This document shows positions 35,640 through 48,314 of a stretch of DNA of 64,000 nt, piece after piece. The notes below the pieces were generated by a model, which worked only from the letters and a program-made list of their open reading frames with translations, was not told where the DNA came from and did not search any database. The position numbers and the translations under genes are program-made. This stretch comes from Epiperipatus broadwayi (taxonomy: Eukaryota > Onychophora > Udeonychophora > Euonychophora > Peripatidae). The stretch's first letter is position 1; each line of letters opens with the position of its first letter. The stretch covers positions 3,713,001 through 3,777,000 of the forward strand of contig JAQFVV010006305.1 in assembly GCA_028023455.1 (NCBI GenBank), given 5' to 3'.

Positions 35640-36665
35640 CAAGTCTTGTGTTTGTCCCAAACTCTATGAATCTCCAAATATACATAAAATCTACATCTTC
35701 ATCCAGTAGGATCTTCCATTCACATTTTGGCTACATATCTATCTGATATAATAAAATCTACAATTCCATCTGTTAAATCATGTTTAAAAAAAAACCTTTA
35801 CATTTTATTCCTCTATTGAAAAATTAAAAAATTGATACAAATGATATTTTTACAAATTTTGATGTTATTTCTTTATTTACAAATATTCCAATTGATGAAG
35901 CTTTAGATGTCACTTCTTAATGTTGCAATTTATCAGACCATATTATTGTTTTAGCTAACATTGCTTTTTAACACTTATTTTGTGAACAATGGACAACATT
36001 ATAGGCAGATTTTTGGTATTCAGGTGGGCTCATCCATCTCAATGATACTAGTTGATTTATTTATGGAGTACATGAAATTTATGTTTTAGAGTCAGTGCCT
36101 AAGGGAAAATCTCACATTTTGCTCAGATAATAAGACACTATGTTTATCATCTGGAAACATCGTAAAGATATATTATATGATTTTTTCACACATATACACA
36201 ATATACAGACCTATTTTAAATTTACAATAGAAATAAAGACTTAAAGGGAAGATAAATCATATCTGGAAGAAAAAGTAACCCATATAAGTAATGTCTTATT
36301 AGAAAATGGTTATAATAATATAAATATACACTAAGTCTTAATTCAAGCCCTAAACAATCAAAGAACAGAAGAAACAGCTATTTGAGTTAATATTCCTTAT
36401 GTAAAAGGAATTACAGATAATATTAGGCATATAACATATTATAATATAAAAATAGCATACACTACTTACCAACTTGAAGTCCATGGAATTTATAAAATTT
36501 CATGTTAATGCAGTTAAGCATCACTTACCATAATCAGCACTCTCACTCCATACTATGGATACAAGTCATAGTTTTTGATTTCTGTACCACTAGAATCCTA
36601 TCCACTATATATGACACTCTCCAATAATGTCAGATCAGAAAAACCATTGAGATTATTAAAAGACC
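35640..36665 (+). mobile_element. Penelope-like element PLE-3 remnant
   Basis: Plus-strand frames give PKLYESPNIHK (about 35655-35687), ILATYLSDIIKSTIPS, FDVISLFTNIPIDEALDVTS (about 35860-35920), TMFIIWKHRKDILYDFF, IPYVKGITDNIRHI and YYNIKIAYTTYQ (about 36400-36470; the conserved PYVKG linker), then GIYKISC. The central GIY-YIG catalytic stretch is missing compared with PLE-2: about 70 bases are deleted after AAATTTCATG. The downstream sequence GTCAGATCA.A.AAACCATTGA matches PLE-2 again. Stops are frequent and no long ORF survives. Confidence 0.82.
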
Positions 36666-37195
36666 AGTCTGTACCAGAAAATGTGATGATACATGTAAGT
36701 TACCTTCTACTCAGAAATTATTTTTGAAAAACTTTCAATCTAAATAATTTCTGATTTATATTATCTCTTCTTATTTTCTATTAGTAGAACTTTTCACTAT
36801 TGATATATGTCAATGTTTGCAGCACATCTACAATTGTTTTCATAATATTCATTCCCCTCTTAATGGCCAATCTGACCCATCCAAAATATTAGTATATATT
36901 TTTGATGAATGCTATTTATATATATTTTCATTTGAAAATATGTCTTATAATAAAATAAATCATGATTGAATAAAAAAAATATATAAATTTTCATTTTATT
37001 TGGGAATATGTGGTAAATTCCCCATCTTAAATTTATTTGGTTAAAACCTGTTACAATATTTATATATATATTAATTATCATCTTACTTTTAATGTAAGTT
37101 TGTAATTATTTACTGCATTTGCATTTACTTTTCTATGTACTCACAATAATATATTTTATTTTTTCTTCTTCCCCTCATTTTTACTTTTTTTTTTT
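36666..37195. other. AT-rich spacer with one member of a direct repeat
   Basis: Positions 36985-37046 (ATATGTGGTAAATTCCCCATC, ATTTATTTGGTTAA) recur in direct orientation at about 37984-38046. No gene is recognised. Confidence 0.6.
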
Positions 37196-37505
37196 TACCA
37201 TCATTAATAGTATTCTCTTGTATGAATAGATTTAGAGAGCAGTTACATCACAAGTTCATACATTTTCCCAGTATGTCCTCTTTATTGCCCAGATCTTCAA
37301 TTCCATATATCTCTTTCCATCTTTTACACCATCCAGAAATATCTATATTTCTGTCCTTTCTTCTTGTTTCCATTTCATACAAAAGATTTTTCATTAAACT
37401 ATTCTTCCTTTTTAATATATGCCCAATCCAGTTTTTTTTTCTATCTTTAATTTTATCAATCAATTTTCTTTTTTTCATTTCATTTACTCTTACCAAAACT
37501 TCTTT
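37196..37505 (-). mobile_element. Non-LTR retrotransposon C-terminal fragment
   Basis: The minus-strand frame 37496-37248 (82 codons) reads KKRKLIDKIKDRKKNWIGHILKRKNSLMKNLLYEM, then an RRKDRNIDISGW segment. This resembles the C-terminal tail of LINE ORF2 proteins (R..WIGH.LRR....K), downstream of the RT domain. It differs from the RTE family here (KWSWTGHIARRND), so it is a different lineage. Only this short 3' part is present. Confidence 0.65.
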
Positions 37506-39234
37506 GTTATTTTATTCATCAGTACTGAAAAGTACTATAACAGCACTCTTCTGAGACAATCTGAAGTGCTTCTGAAGCTAGAATTGAATTGTTTCAATTT
37601 ATACAGCACTGACAATATGTATCTTGATTTTCTACAGACATGGTTTTTGCTTTTTTCTTCTTTATAGTTTTTTGTCAAGCAAAAAAAGTCATATCAAAAA
37701 GGCTTATTTATTTTCATTTTTATCTTTAAACCTTATTTCTTATTATCTTTTTCTTAATTCTTTAATTACATTTAATTACTGCTTTGATTGTATTTAATCT
37801 TATTTAAACTTTATCAGTAATCTTGATTACTTCTTTTTTTTTTTTGAGGTTTTTCTCTTTTTTTTTAATAGATTTTAAATTTTAATTAAATTTTTAATCT
37901 TCGTTATAAAATATAGAAATTCTAATGTATGTGATATTAAATGAGACAATCTTTTATTACATTGATTTTCTTTTATTTGTTATCATAATTTTCAATTTAC
38001 TTGGTAATATATGGTAAATCGCCATCTTAAACTTATTTGGTTAAGAAAATCTGTAATGCAGACCTAGCTAGAGCTGGTCAAATTTACAACATTATTATAT
38101 CTATATACACACATATAATGTGACCATGTAAACAGTTTAGTTTAGTATTTATAAAATGATATGATATATTCTATTAAATATTATCTAAAATATTTTTTGT
38201 TTAGTATGATCAAAAAGCAGAAGCTACCTAATCTGAAACCCAAACATCAAATCAGTTTATATTAGTCAGTAAATGGGCATTTTGCTATTATTAACTAGAG
38301 GGTAAAAGTTCTGGATTATTCCGGACTAATCAGATGAGTATTGGTGTATTGATTGCAAATATAAAAAATATAATTGTTTTAATGTACTTTCATTAGTGAT
38401 GCAGGAGATATATCCCAGTCTTATGGCAGTGATTCCATGATTTATCTTGATATCATAAAGAAGTTCTTTTAAAACAAACTTTAATTAGTAGAGGTTTTTT
38501 TTTTCAAATAAATTATCATTTAATCAGCTTCATATTATTTTAATAAGTGATATTATTATTCAAATAATAGTAAAATTATTTTATAATTTCAAACTCAACA
38601 GTAAAAAAAATATATTACATTCATTGTTTTGTGACAAATATCAACGGATTTGCATTTTATTAAAAAAAAATACGTATCTAAATTTGCGTTTATAGCATAC
38701 AGGAATGTGATAACACAATATCCTTTTAATAAAACAATAACTAAAAAAGAATGTGTGTTTTATTTAAAATTCAGATTAACACAATTGATTTTAAAACAGG
38801 CAAAAAACACTATATATATTGCAATTGATTTTGTAAATAAATTTTAATCACAGTTGGATTTTAAATTGTAATTAAAACGCAAATTTAATTATTTCAACAG
38901 AAATTTAAAGTGAATAATTAATATAAAAATAGTAATTTAAGCTTTTAGGAATGTAAGATTTTTCAACAAGCAAAAAACAAGAATGCATTATATTAATATC
39001 ACTAAGAATCTTCTAATTGTATTTCCTTTTACTAAAGCAAGTTTTATTAAAATATTAAATATAAATTTAATTGTTTTGAAAAAATAAATTTGATTATATT
39101 TATTTGCTTTTAATTAATTCGAAAACTCGTACTGATACCGTGTTTTATGTAATAAAATAATCATAATAAAGAAAAAATAAGAATTTAGGAGATATTGAAT
39201 TGTAAATAATAAAATATATATTCTTTTTTATTAA
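37506..39234. other. AT-rich spacer with two dispersed-repeat segments
   Basis: This contains the second member of the ~60-bp direct repeat (37984-38046). It also contains a segment at 38261-38308 (ATTAGTCAGTAAATGGGCAT, then AGAGGGTAAAAG) that recurs at 48127-48175. No gene is seen. Confidence 0.55.
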
Positions 39235-39541
39235 TAATAACGTGAAAGCTAAACACCTTCAAACAGATATGCTTTAAAAATGCTTAAGTGACAGCCAATC
39301 AGATGGAATAATGGCTTCACATGGGACTCCAAGTTCTAAAACACAAACCAGAACTATTAGAAAAAGATGGATCCATCTTAATCTATGCCTCAATTATAAT
39401 TATAATTATCTTTTTCTAATAGTTCTGGCTTGTGTTTTAGAACTTGGAGTCCCATGTGATGCCATTATTCCATCTGATTGGCTGTCACTTAAGCATTTTT
39501 AAAGCGTATCTGTTTGAAGGTGTTTAACTTTCACGTTATTA
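39235..39541. mobile_element. Long-arm hairpin (foldback) element, 134-bp arms
   Basis: Arms 39235-39368 and 39408-39541 are inverted copies with about four differences in 134 bases, separated by a 39-bp loop. Termini read TAATAACGTGAAAG and CTTTCACGTTATTA. The arms carry CCAATCAGATGGAATAATGG and GGGACTCCAAGTTCTAAAAC. There is no coding capacity. It resembles a foldback-type miniature transposon, and a recent inverted duplication is an alternative. Flanking target duplication is ambiguous because the flanks are TA-rich. Confidence 0.85.
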
Positions 39542-39938
39542 TATTATCTGTTTACACTTAAATTTAATGTTTTTTATTGTTTAATATATATATATTCACA
39601 TTATATATAAATGTAAAAGTAATAAATAATAAAAAATGGTATATTGCTGGATTAAAATTTTTTTGAAACATTATGACAAATTTATGATGTCAAATTTTAA
39701 ATATATAGTGATATTAAGAAGAAAAACATTGGTTCTCCAAAAAATTTACAGCAGTTATACAAAGCAGTTTGTTGATTAAAAAGAAGGAAAAAAAACAAGG
39801 CATATGGATTTTGCAAATGGTCTGGTAAACATTTCAATAAATTTTAATGAAAACAAAAATATAGACCTGAAATAAAACAAAATTAATGAATAATAATAAT
39901 AAATTAAAATAAGTGAAATGTTTAAACTTTATGGTTAA

Positions 39939-40077
39939 AAAATACTATATAAACATGATTTGTGCTTATGATGCACACACACACACAAAGCTGAATATTT
40001 CTAAATTCTTTATATATTACAATAATTCAGCTTTGTGCATAAGCATCATTAGCGCAAATCATAGTTATATAATAATG
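39939..40077. repeat. Imperfect inverted repeat around a CA run
   Basis: The left side ACATGATTTGTGCTTATGATGC, then (CA)n, then CAAAGCTGAAT is complementary to the right side ATTCAGCTTTGTGCATAAGCATCATTAGCGCAAATCAT. This gives arms of about 50 bases, and the CA run bulges out on the left. Confidence 0.75.
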
Positions 40078-40317
40078 AATTAAGAAAATGTTAAAGATAA
40101 GACATGGAATCAAAAAATATATAGTAGTATAATATTTTCCCATAAGTAAGATGTTGCATAGAATGAAAAGCTTTATAATGTATAAATCCTATGCAAAATC
40201 CTATCAAAATCACAATATGACTCATTGTTTTTTATATACATATTGTAACACTCATGATATATATGGTGTGAAAATACATATATATGTATATGTCAGTGTT
40301 ACATATGTTAATAATTA

Positions 40318-42397
<2,080 letters not shown>

Positions 42398-42470
42398 CTG
42401 GAGTTGGGCTTCAATCCATGTGTTTACAGAACATTGTAACCACTATATCACAAGACCATTTCGAAAAATT
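42398..42470 (-). repeat. tRNA-like relic
   Basis: On the minus strand: GGTCTTG, GATATAGTGGTTACA (A-box/D-arm-like), ATGTT-CTGTAAA-CACAT (anticodon arm, four of five pairs, loop compatible with GTA), GGATTGAAGCCC (T-arm-like) and CAGGAC. The ends can pair with one wobble. The T loop is not canonical, so this is more likely a tRNA-derived repeat or pseudogene than a working tRNA. Confidence 0.45.
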
Positions 42471-42489
42471 ATTACTACAATGAAAACTT

Positions 42490-42710
42490 AATGAATGAAA
42501 TTAATTATACATTTAATTTGAATTAAGAACTTTCATTAGAAATAACCTAATATTAAAAGAAAATATGCCTCTATGTTTACTTTTTATTCATGGATCTGAG
42601 ACCTGAAATACATAAAAGATGAGTAATAATGAAACTGCAGATGGAAGTGAGAGACATTATAAAGATATGTTTGAATAATAAAGAAAGAATCAAAAATAAA
42701 ATGGCCAATA
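42490..42710 (+). mobile_element. RTE fragment F
   Basis: The plus-strand frame reads RNNLILKENMP, a gap, then FIHGSET, equivalent to GRNNLILKGNMP...LTYGSETW in the other RTE copies. A short internal deletion removes about 30 bases. It is non-functional. Confidence 0.75.
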
Positions 42711-44720
42711 TATAAATAAGGAATAACAATAGATTAACAAACTTTTATTCATGTTAAATCTACATTTATATATGGCAGTGTGTTCAATTGGGGATAATTT
42801 GCAATATGGTGAGATGCTTACAATATGGCAAAATACAGTGACATCATCCATGTATGCTATACATGGAATGTATTGAAGAGTATATATATTTTGGATGTTG
42901 AAAATAAAGAGCAGTGGATGAAGAGGTGAGATTTGGGAGATGGATTGCATAGGGGTAAATGATGGTAGCTTTTTCCATTAAGAATGATATTATCTCTCTG
43001 CTGTGCAGTAAGTTGGCAATCAAATAAAGCAGATTACATGGAATTGTAGTATTAGCTAGCATATCAATCAGAATGGGAATAGACACAGAATCAAATGCAG
43101 GCTGTATATCCAGATAAACTGCAATTGGAGTATATATTTTTTGGTTTTGAACTGAGTTAAAGACTGTTTTAAGCATCAGAGTAGCTTGTATGGCAGAAGA
43201 GCCTTTTTTGCAAACTGCATGTTGGGAATTAGATGAAATAGATATGGATCTAGATGATCCTTAACAACTTTTTCCAGTATCTTAATTACCAGTGGCCTCA
43301 TGAAAATTGGATGAAGGGTGGTATGAGTAAAGATTAAGCCTGTTTTTTTTATAAATGGTACAATTGAGATTGGATATAGACCACAACTGAGATTGGATAT
43401 AAACCTTTGATGTCATATATCTTTTGGAATAAATAAATTGCCAGATCATAAAGATAATGCAGTAAAGTGGCTAAGTTGGGCAAAAACAAAAGCAGGGATT
43501 CCATTGGAAAGTGAGTGTCTTGAGTTATTTACAGTGGCAAGCTTGTCAGAAAATTGCATGGTTTGAAATGAAGTATGGGTATCAGGTGGCCCAAATAAGT
43601 TTAAAGTGGAGTGAATGCATGGTGGATTTATAACATCCTTGAAATATTGGTTTATAGGATTAATTATGTTATATCCTGCACACATTTTATTATCAACTTG
43701 AAGTGCAATATGAATTTTCAGGATGGATGGGTTGACCAGGCCCCAGTAAATATATTCCTGGGTCTATATATGTGTGATGAGTAAGACAAATTCTTCTTTC
43801 CTTATTGGTGGTTTTTTAATAAGCCTAGGAAAGTGTGTGTAACTGTTGGAGAGTATGATGTGCAGGATTCATTAATATAATCCATGTATATAACTCAGAA
43901 ACCAATGCTAGAAGATAGAAAGGTGGAGGTGAACTGTGAGTGAGATTACTGAAAGATATTATATGCATAAAGGCAAGGTACCTTTGGATTGGATCAAATT
44001 CTACTTGCTTCAATTTCTGCAATGTAATATATGTTACAAAGAATAAGAACTCTGTCATATGTGATACAAGAACTCAAATGATTTTATGCAACTGAATGGC
44101 TGTGATGTGAAGTTTATCACAATTCAGAATAAGAGACTGAGTGGTCAAAAAAAGGAGTAGGATTAAGATCAAGTTGAATTAAATGATGTAGAATTGGTAA
44201 ATAAAAACAAAGATCAATGAGTAAGGCATGCCTCTTAATATGGAATGTGACAGGGTTGGAAGGCAAAAAGTCTTGACCACTCATAAGTGGAAAGGTTATT
44301 AGATGAAGCAAAGGTAAAAAGCCTTGACCACTCATAAATGAAAAGGTTATTAGATGAAGCAATTATGACATGAAGGTTTGATAATCAAGATTAAAATCTC
44401 TATTAAAAGAGTTGGATGAGATGAAGAGGCAAGCAAGGGATAAATTGTAAAAATAATTGTCAAAATAACAGTATTACCAGGAGGGATATATACAAATATA
44501 CTATTTAGTAAAGTAATATGTCTGTGAAATGTGGTGATTAAAAGATTTGAGTCTATATAAATAATCTTGAATGATGAGAATGGACACCTGGAAGTGATAA
44601 TACCAGTTCCAGCTGATGATGAAGATGTGTCCCAGGAACAGGCACAGAAGTCCTGTATATTGAGGTAAGCAGGTTGTATATTTTGCTCTCAAGCAATGCA
44701 AGTACTTGATTTTGTATATT
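42711..44720 (-). mobile_element. Second LINE family, endonuclease + RT remnant
   Basis: This is a minus-strand LINE distinct from RTE. From the 5' side: endonuclease pieces in alternating frames (SSSAGTGIITSRCP about 44600; YIPPGNTVILTIIFTIYPLLASSSHPTLL; RDFNLDYQ near 44390, cf. GDFN; PSNPVTFHIKRHALLIDLCFYLPILHHLIQLDLNP in frame 44362-44117). The central region follows, with SDKLATVNNSRH. The RT domain has IAVYLDIQPAFDSV (frame 43176-42844; cf. LD...AFD.V), LLYLIANLLHSRE, a SPLHPLLFIFNI stretch and an intact YMDD (IAYMDDVTVFC, about 42862-42830). Frames are broken by stops. An in-frame 51-bp tandem duplication sits in the endonuclease. The clade (I, Jockey or CR1 group) cannot be settled by eye. 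Confidence 0.8.
44262..44363. repeat. 51-bp in-frame tandem duplication in the LINE endonuclease
   Basis: The two units (starts about 44262 and 44313) share AAAAG(T/C)CTTGACCACTCATAA and AAAGGTTATTAGATGAAGCA. On the minus strand they duplicate LLHLITF(S/P)(F/L)MSGQ(G/D)FLP without shifting the frame. Confidence 0.9.
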
Positions 44721-47700
44721 GCTTATCCACTTTTTTTAATTGAAAAACTTTAGATATTGAGTTGATACCTTGAACATTAAGTGCAGTAATTTTTAGTTTC
44801 ATTTACCAGAGTTTCTAGTCATCAATCAGTATGGGTGTAAATTTTTAATGTTTTAAGAAAGGTCTGGTTATACAATATGAATTTATAATGGTGGAAGACT
44901 CCCCTTAACTACGTACAAGTTTAATAGAAAAGAACATTCATGTAGAGTGTTAGTCATTCATACTGAATAAACAAATATGAACAACAGTTAGTCAACAAAA
45001 AAACAACAACATAAACACTGTCCTATAGCAATTGTATACTTTTAAATATGGAATAGTACCTTTATTCCACATTGTAGTCAGGATTCTGATAGTAACCATG
45101 CCTAATATCATGTTATTATGAAGGGAAATTATCTAAACTTTATTTTTAAAAAATATTTAACCTAACAACCTTCTTTCCTGCATTTTCTTGACCTTAGCTA
45201 TAATGAACTCTTCTGAGTTGCAGAAATATCAGTTCCCAAATATGGAAGTGAAATTTAAAAAAATACAAAATTCTACCAATGTAAACATAAAAAAAAGACA
45301 AATTAATATTTGGTTATGATAAATGGCATGAGGTTTGTGGATTAGGCTAGTTATGTCTCTAACAGATACAATTCATCATTGTTTTGGTCAGGCTACTAGA
45401 GTAGATCACACATTCCTCATGGAGACCCCTCACAGACATATTTAGAATGATGTTATCTCCATCTCTTGTTGTTGTTCTTCCTTCTGTATCAACCTGGATG
45501 TTGTAGAAGAAATATTTGAGGTTTCAGTAGGTGTTACACACTTGAGTACTGAACCATCACACTTCCCATAGTCAGGGCAAACAACAGTTAGCCCCATAAC
45601 ACCATTAAATTAGCTGAAAAACATTGTTTTGCAGAACTTAAACAGTTAAAATCTTCTTAATTCAATGCTTGTTGCTAAATAATTTTTATAATAACAGAAT
45701 TATTCCATTGTTTATATATAATTACTTTGATGACTTTCTAATTCATTATTTTATTTGAATTTGAAAAATAGCATGGCCCTTTTTATTTCAAATGTCTATT
45801 TAAATCAGCTGTGAAACTTCTTCCAAATGCCTGAACTTATTAAAATTGTTTTTGTTTAAATATTGGTCGTAGTTTATTGCAATTTGTTTTACAACAATCC
45901 AACAAATAATTTGAAGTGTTGGAATAAGCTGTCCATTTTCTTTAAGATTCGAATATTTGATTTTTCAATGTTGCTTCTATATAGCTTTTGCTTTATTCTA
46001 AAATAGTAAAAAGATGAGCAATGAATTAGGTTTGCTTTTATACTGCTCCCAGCTTTAGTTGTCCAGGATAAGCATTTTATTTCCTTTTTCATTGCTGTGT
46101 GAATTCTATTGTTGTGTATATTACATTAATTATGAGCAAAATAAAATTACCAAGTAAAATTATGCTTTCACCTTCCATATTTGGTTACCTAGTGACTGGT
46201 TTGACATTAGATCCTTACCATGCTTACTCAGTCCAAATCTTTTAAAATGATATACAATACACTGATATTAAAATCATTGTTTACATACATATATATATAT
46301 TAGTATGATTATCTTTTTAATTGGGATTTCCATCTCTTTAATAGATTAGTAAAATTGATTTATCTTAATACTTTCTCAATATAATTAAAAATACACATTT
46401 GTTGCATTTGTATACATATAGGTGTGGGTTTAGTTACTTTATAAGTGAAAACATATATTTAGTTACCTATCAACTAAAGTTACATTTAAAATGAGCTGGA
46501 TTTGGTGGTGAGAGCAACAAAGGTTAGATTGTAAGCTACCCTTATATTCTAATTGATTACCTACATAATAGTTTGAGAAAATAGATAGAAGCTGTGATTT
46601 TCTACCTACAAAAGCTGATGGAATATTAATGACTATGATTACTGCATGTTTCTTGATACTATAATATTCTATTATATATATATATATATATATCGTATAA
46701 GATCTAAGCTTTGTTGTAAGATTGTTAAATGTGATTTACACACATAAAAATAAGATGATTTCCCAAAAAATTTCATGCTCCTAGTTGGTTTTTTAAATAT
46801 ATACATTTGTATTGTTCATTGAATATTTAGATGTAAAAAAAAAAAAGAAGTATAATCTGAAATGGTTGTATGAAGTTATTGAAATATTTATCACATTAAT
46901 AGAAAAACTTGTATTGATCTTTATTGAGAAGTATTAAAGAGACATTTTTTTTGGAGAGAATATTCGCAGAAGATGATGATGGTGGTATATATTCAGTTTA
47001 TTTTTACAATAATTTTATAAAAAAATATTTTTATAAAATAGGTAATGAGAAATCGACCTTTTTCGCCCCTCCCCCTTTTATCTACACTTCTGTCAAAAAA
47101 TAAAAAAATAAAACCTCTTATCAAATACTTGAAGGGAATGATAGCAGTTATAACAATTAAAATCCAAGATACTGTATCTGGTTACTTGGATTTTTTCTAA
47201 CAGTATTTGTAATGCTTGACTGCAGTTTAGAAATGTTTGTGCACTATTTGTCAAAGACTTGGAAAGATAAGCTACTTAGAACAAAATCTAATAAAATAAA
47301 AAATCTAATTTTCTCTATTGCATTCTGAACTTTTTTTTTTTTAATACTTTATGGATTTTTATTAGATTAATTAGTAAGCCATCTTAGATTTTCGAAACAT
47401 GAGTTCATGGCATATATATATACACACAGACAACGAATGGATAGTTGCATGTTGGATATGTGCCTGATTAGTAACACCTTTTCATAATTGTACAAGTTTT
47501 TCCTATATATGATTAGGCAAAATCCCCCCCCCCCCTACGATTACAAATTGCTTTTAGATATATATTCAAGAATATTCATTCTTCAGAAACAAAAAACCAT
47601 TAACTGGCGAATTATTGGCAATAGCTTTAGTTTTAGAATCTTGTGTTTCTCAGTTTAGCTAAAAGTAATTTTTAAAAATCTATTTTGAAGACAGTTTGAA

Positions 47701-48126
47701 AATTTTTAGCAGACAAATTGTATCTCATGTAATTTAAGACAATGTTAAAATATTTACGATTCAAAAACTTAAAAATACATTTGTGCTTTACCCGATACTT
47801 GAATATTTAATCATCATATGATCTAATCAAGTAAATAATCATATGATTACTTATTTAATACTATTTTAACACAGAAAGAAACTACTATTTTTTAGTATGT
47901 AAATATTGACAAGTTGTCAGGTCAAAATGTATTTAATTAATTAAACATTTTATGCCATTGGAACTGCTGTTACTGTTTCGTTTGATTTCAAGGCTTCCCT
48001 TGACAGCATACATGTATATACATAACAGTAGAGCGTAGTGGAGTAGAGGTAGCATATATGATATGGCGTTTAAGTCTGTGCCAAGTTATTAATTTTTTCA
48101 AGGGGTAAACCCATATAAGTAAAAAC
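44721..48126. other. Spacer; possible 5' part of the LINE, then AT-rich DNA
   Basis: Around 45400-45600 (minus strand) a conceptual frame reads VVCPDYGKCDGSVLKCVTPTET. It could belong to the 5' region or ORF1 of the adjacent LINE but is not identifiable. The rest is AT-rich, with TA arrays near 46286-46300 and 46673-46694 and a C11 run at 47525-47535. No gene is recognised. Confidence 0.4.
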
Positions 48127-48175
48127 ATTAGTCAGCAAATGGGTATTTAGTTATCTTTAGCTCAAGAGTAAAAAG
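48127..48175. repeat. Dispersed repeat shared with 38261-38308
   Basis: ATTAGTCAGCAAATGGG, followed after about 20 bases by AGAGTAAAA, matches ATTAGTCAGTAAATGGGC and AGAGGGTAAAA at 38261-38308 in the same orientation. It is probably part of a larger decayed repeat. Confidence 0.55.
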
Positions 48176-48314
48176 GGGATGAAAAATACTCAAACTCTCA
48201 TCATGGATGAGTATACTGAATTTGCATTCTTTTTCATTGTTCTTCTATAAAGTAATGTTGGAGAGGCCTTTGTTTTACTATGAGCTAACTAATAAAAAAG
48301 TTGATTCATAAATG

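Noticed and set aside
37222-37667. Plus-strand frames of 110 and 82 codons
   Set aside because: They are antisense to the recognisable LINE tail and encode hydrophobic, T-rich low-complexity peptides.
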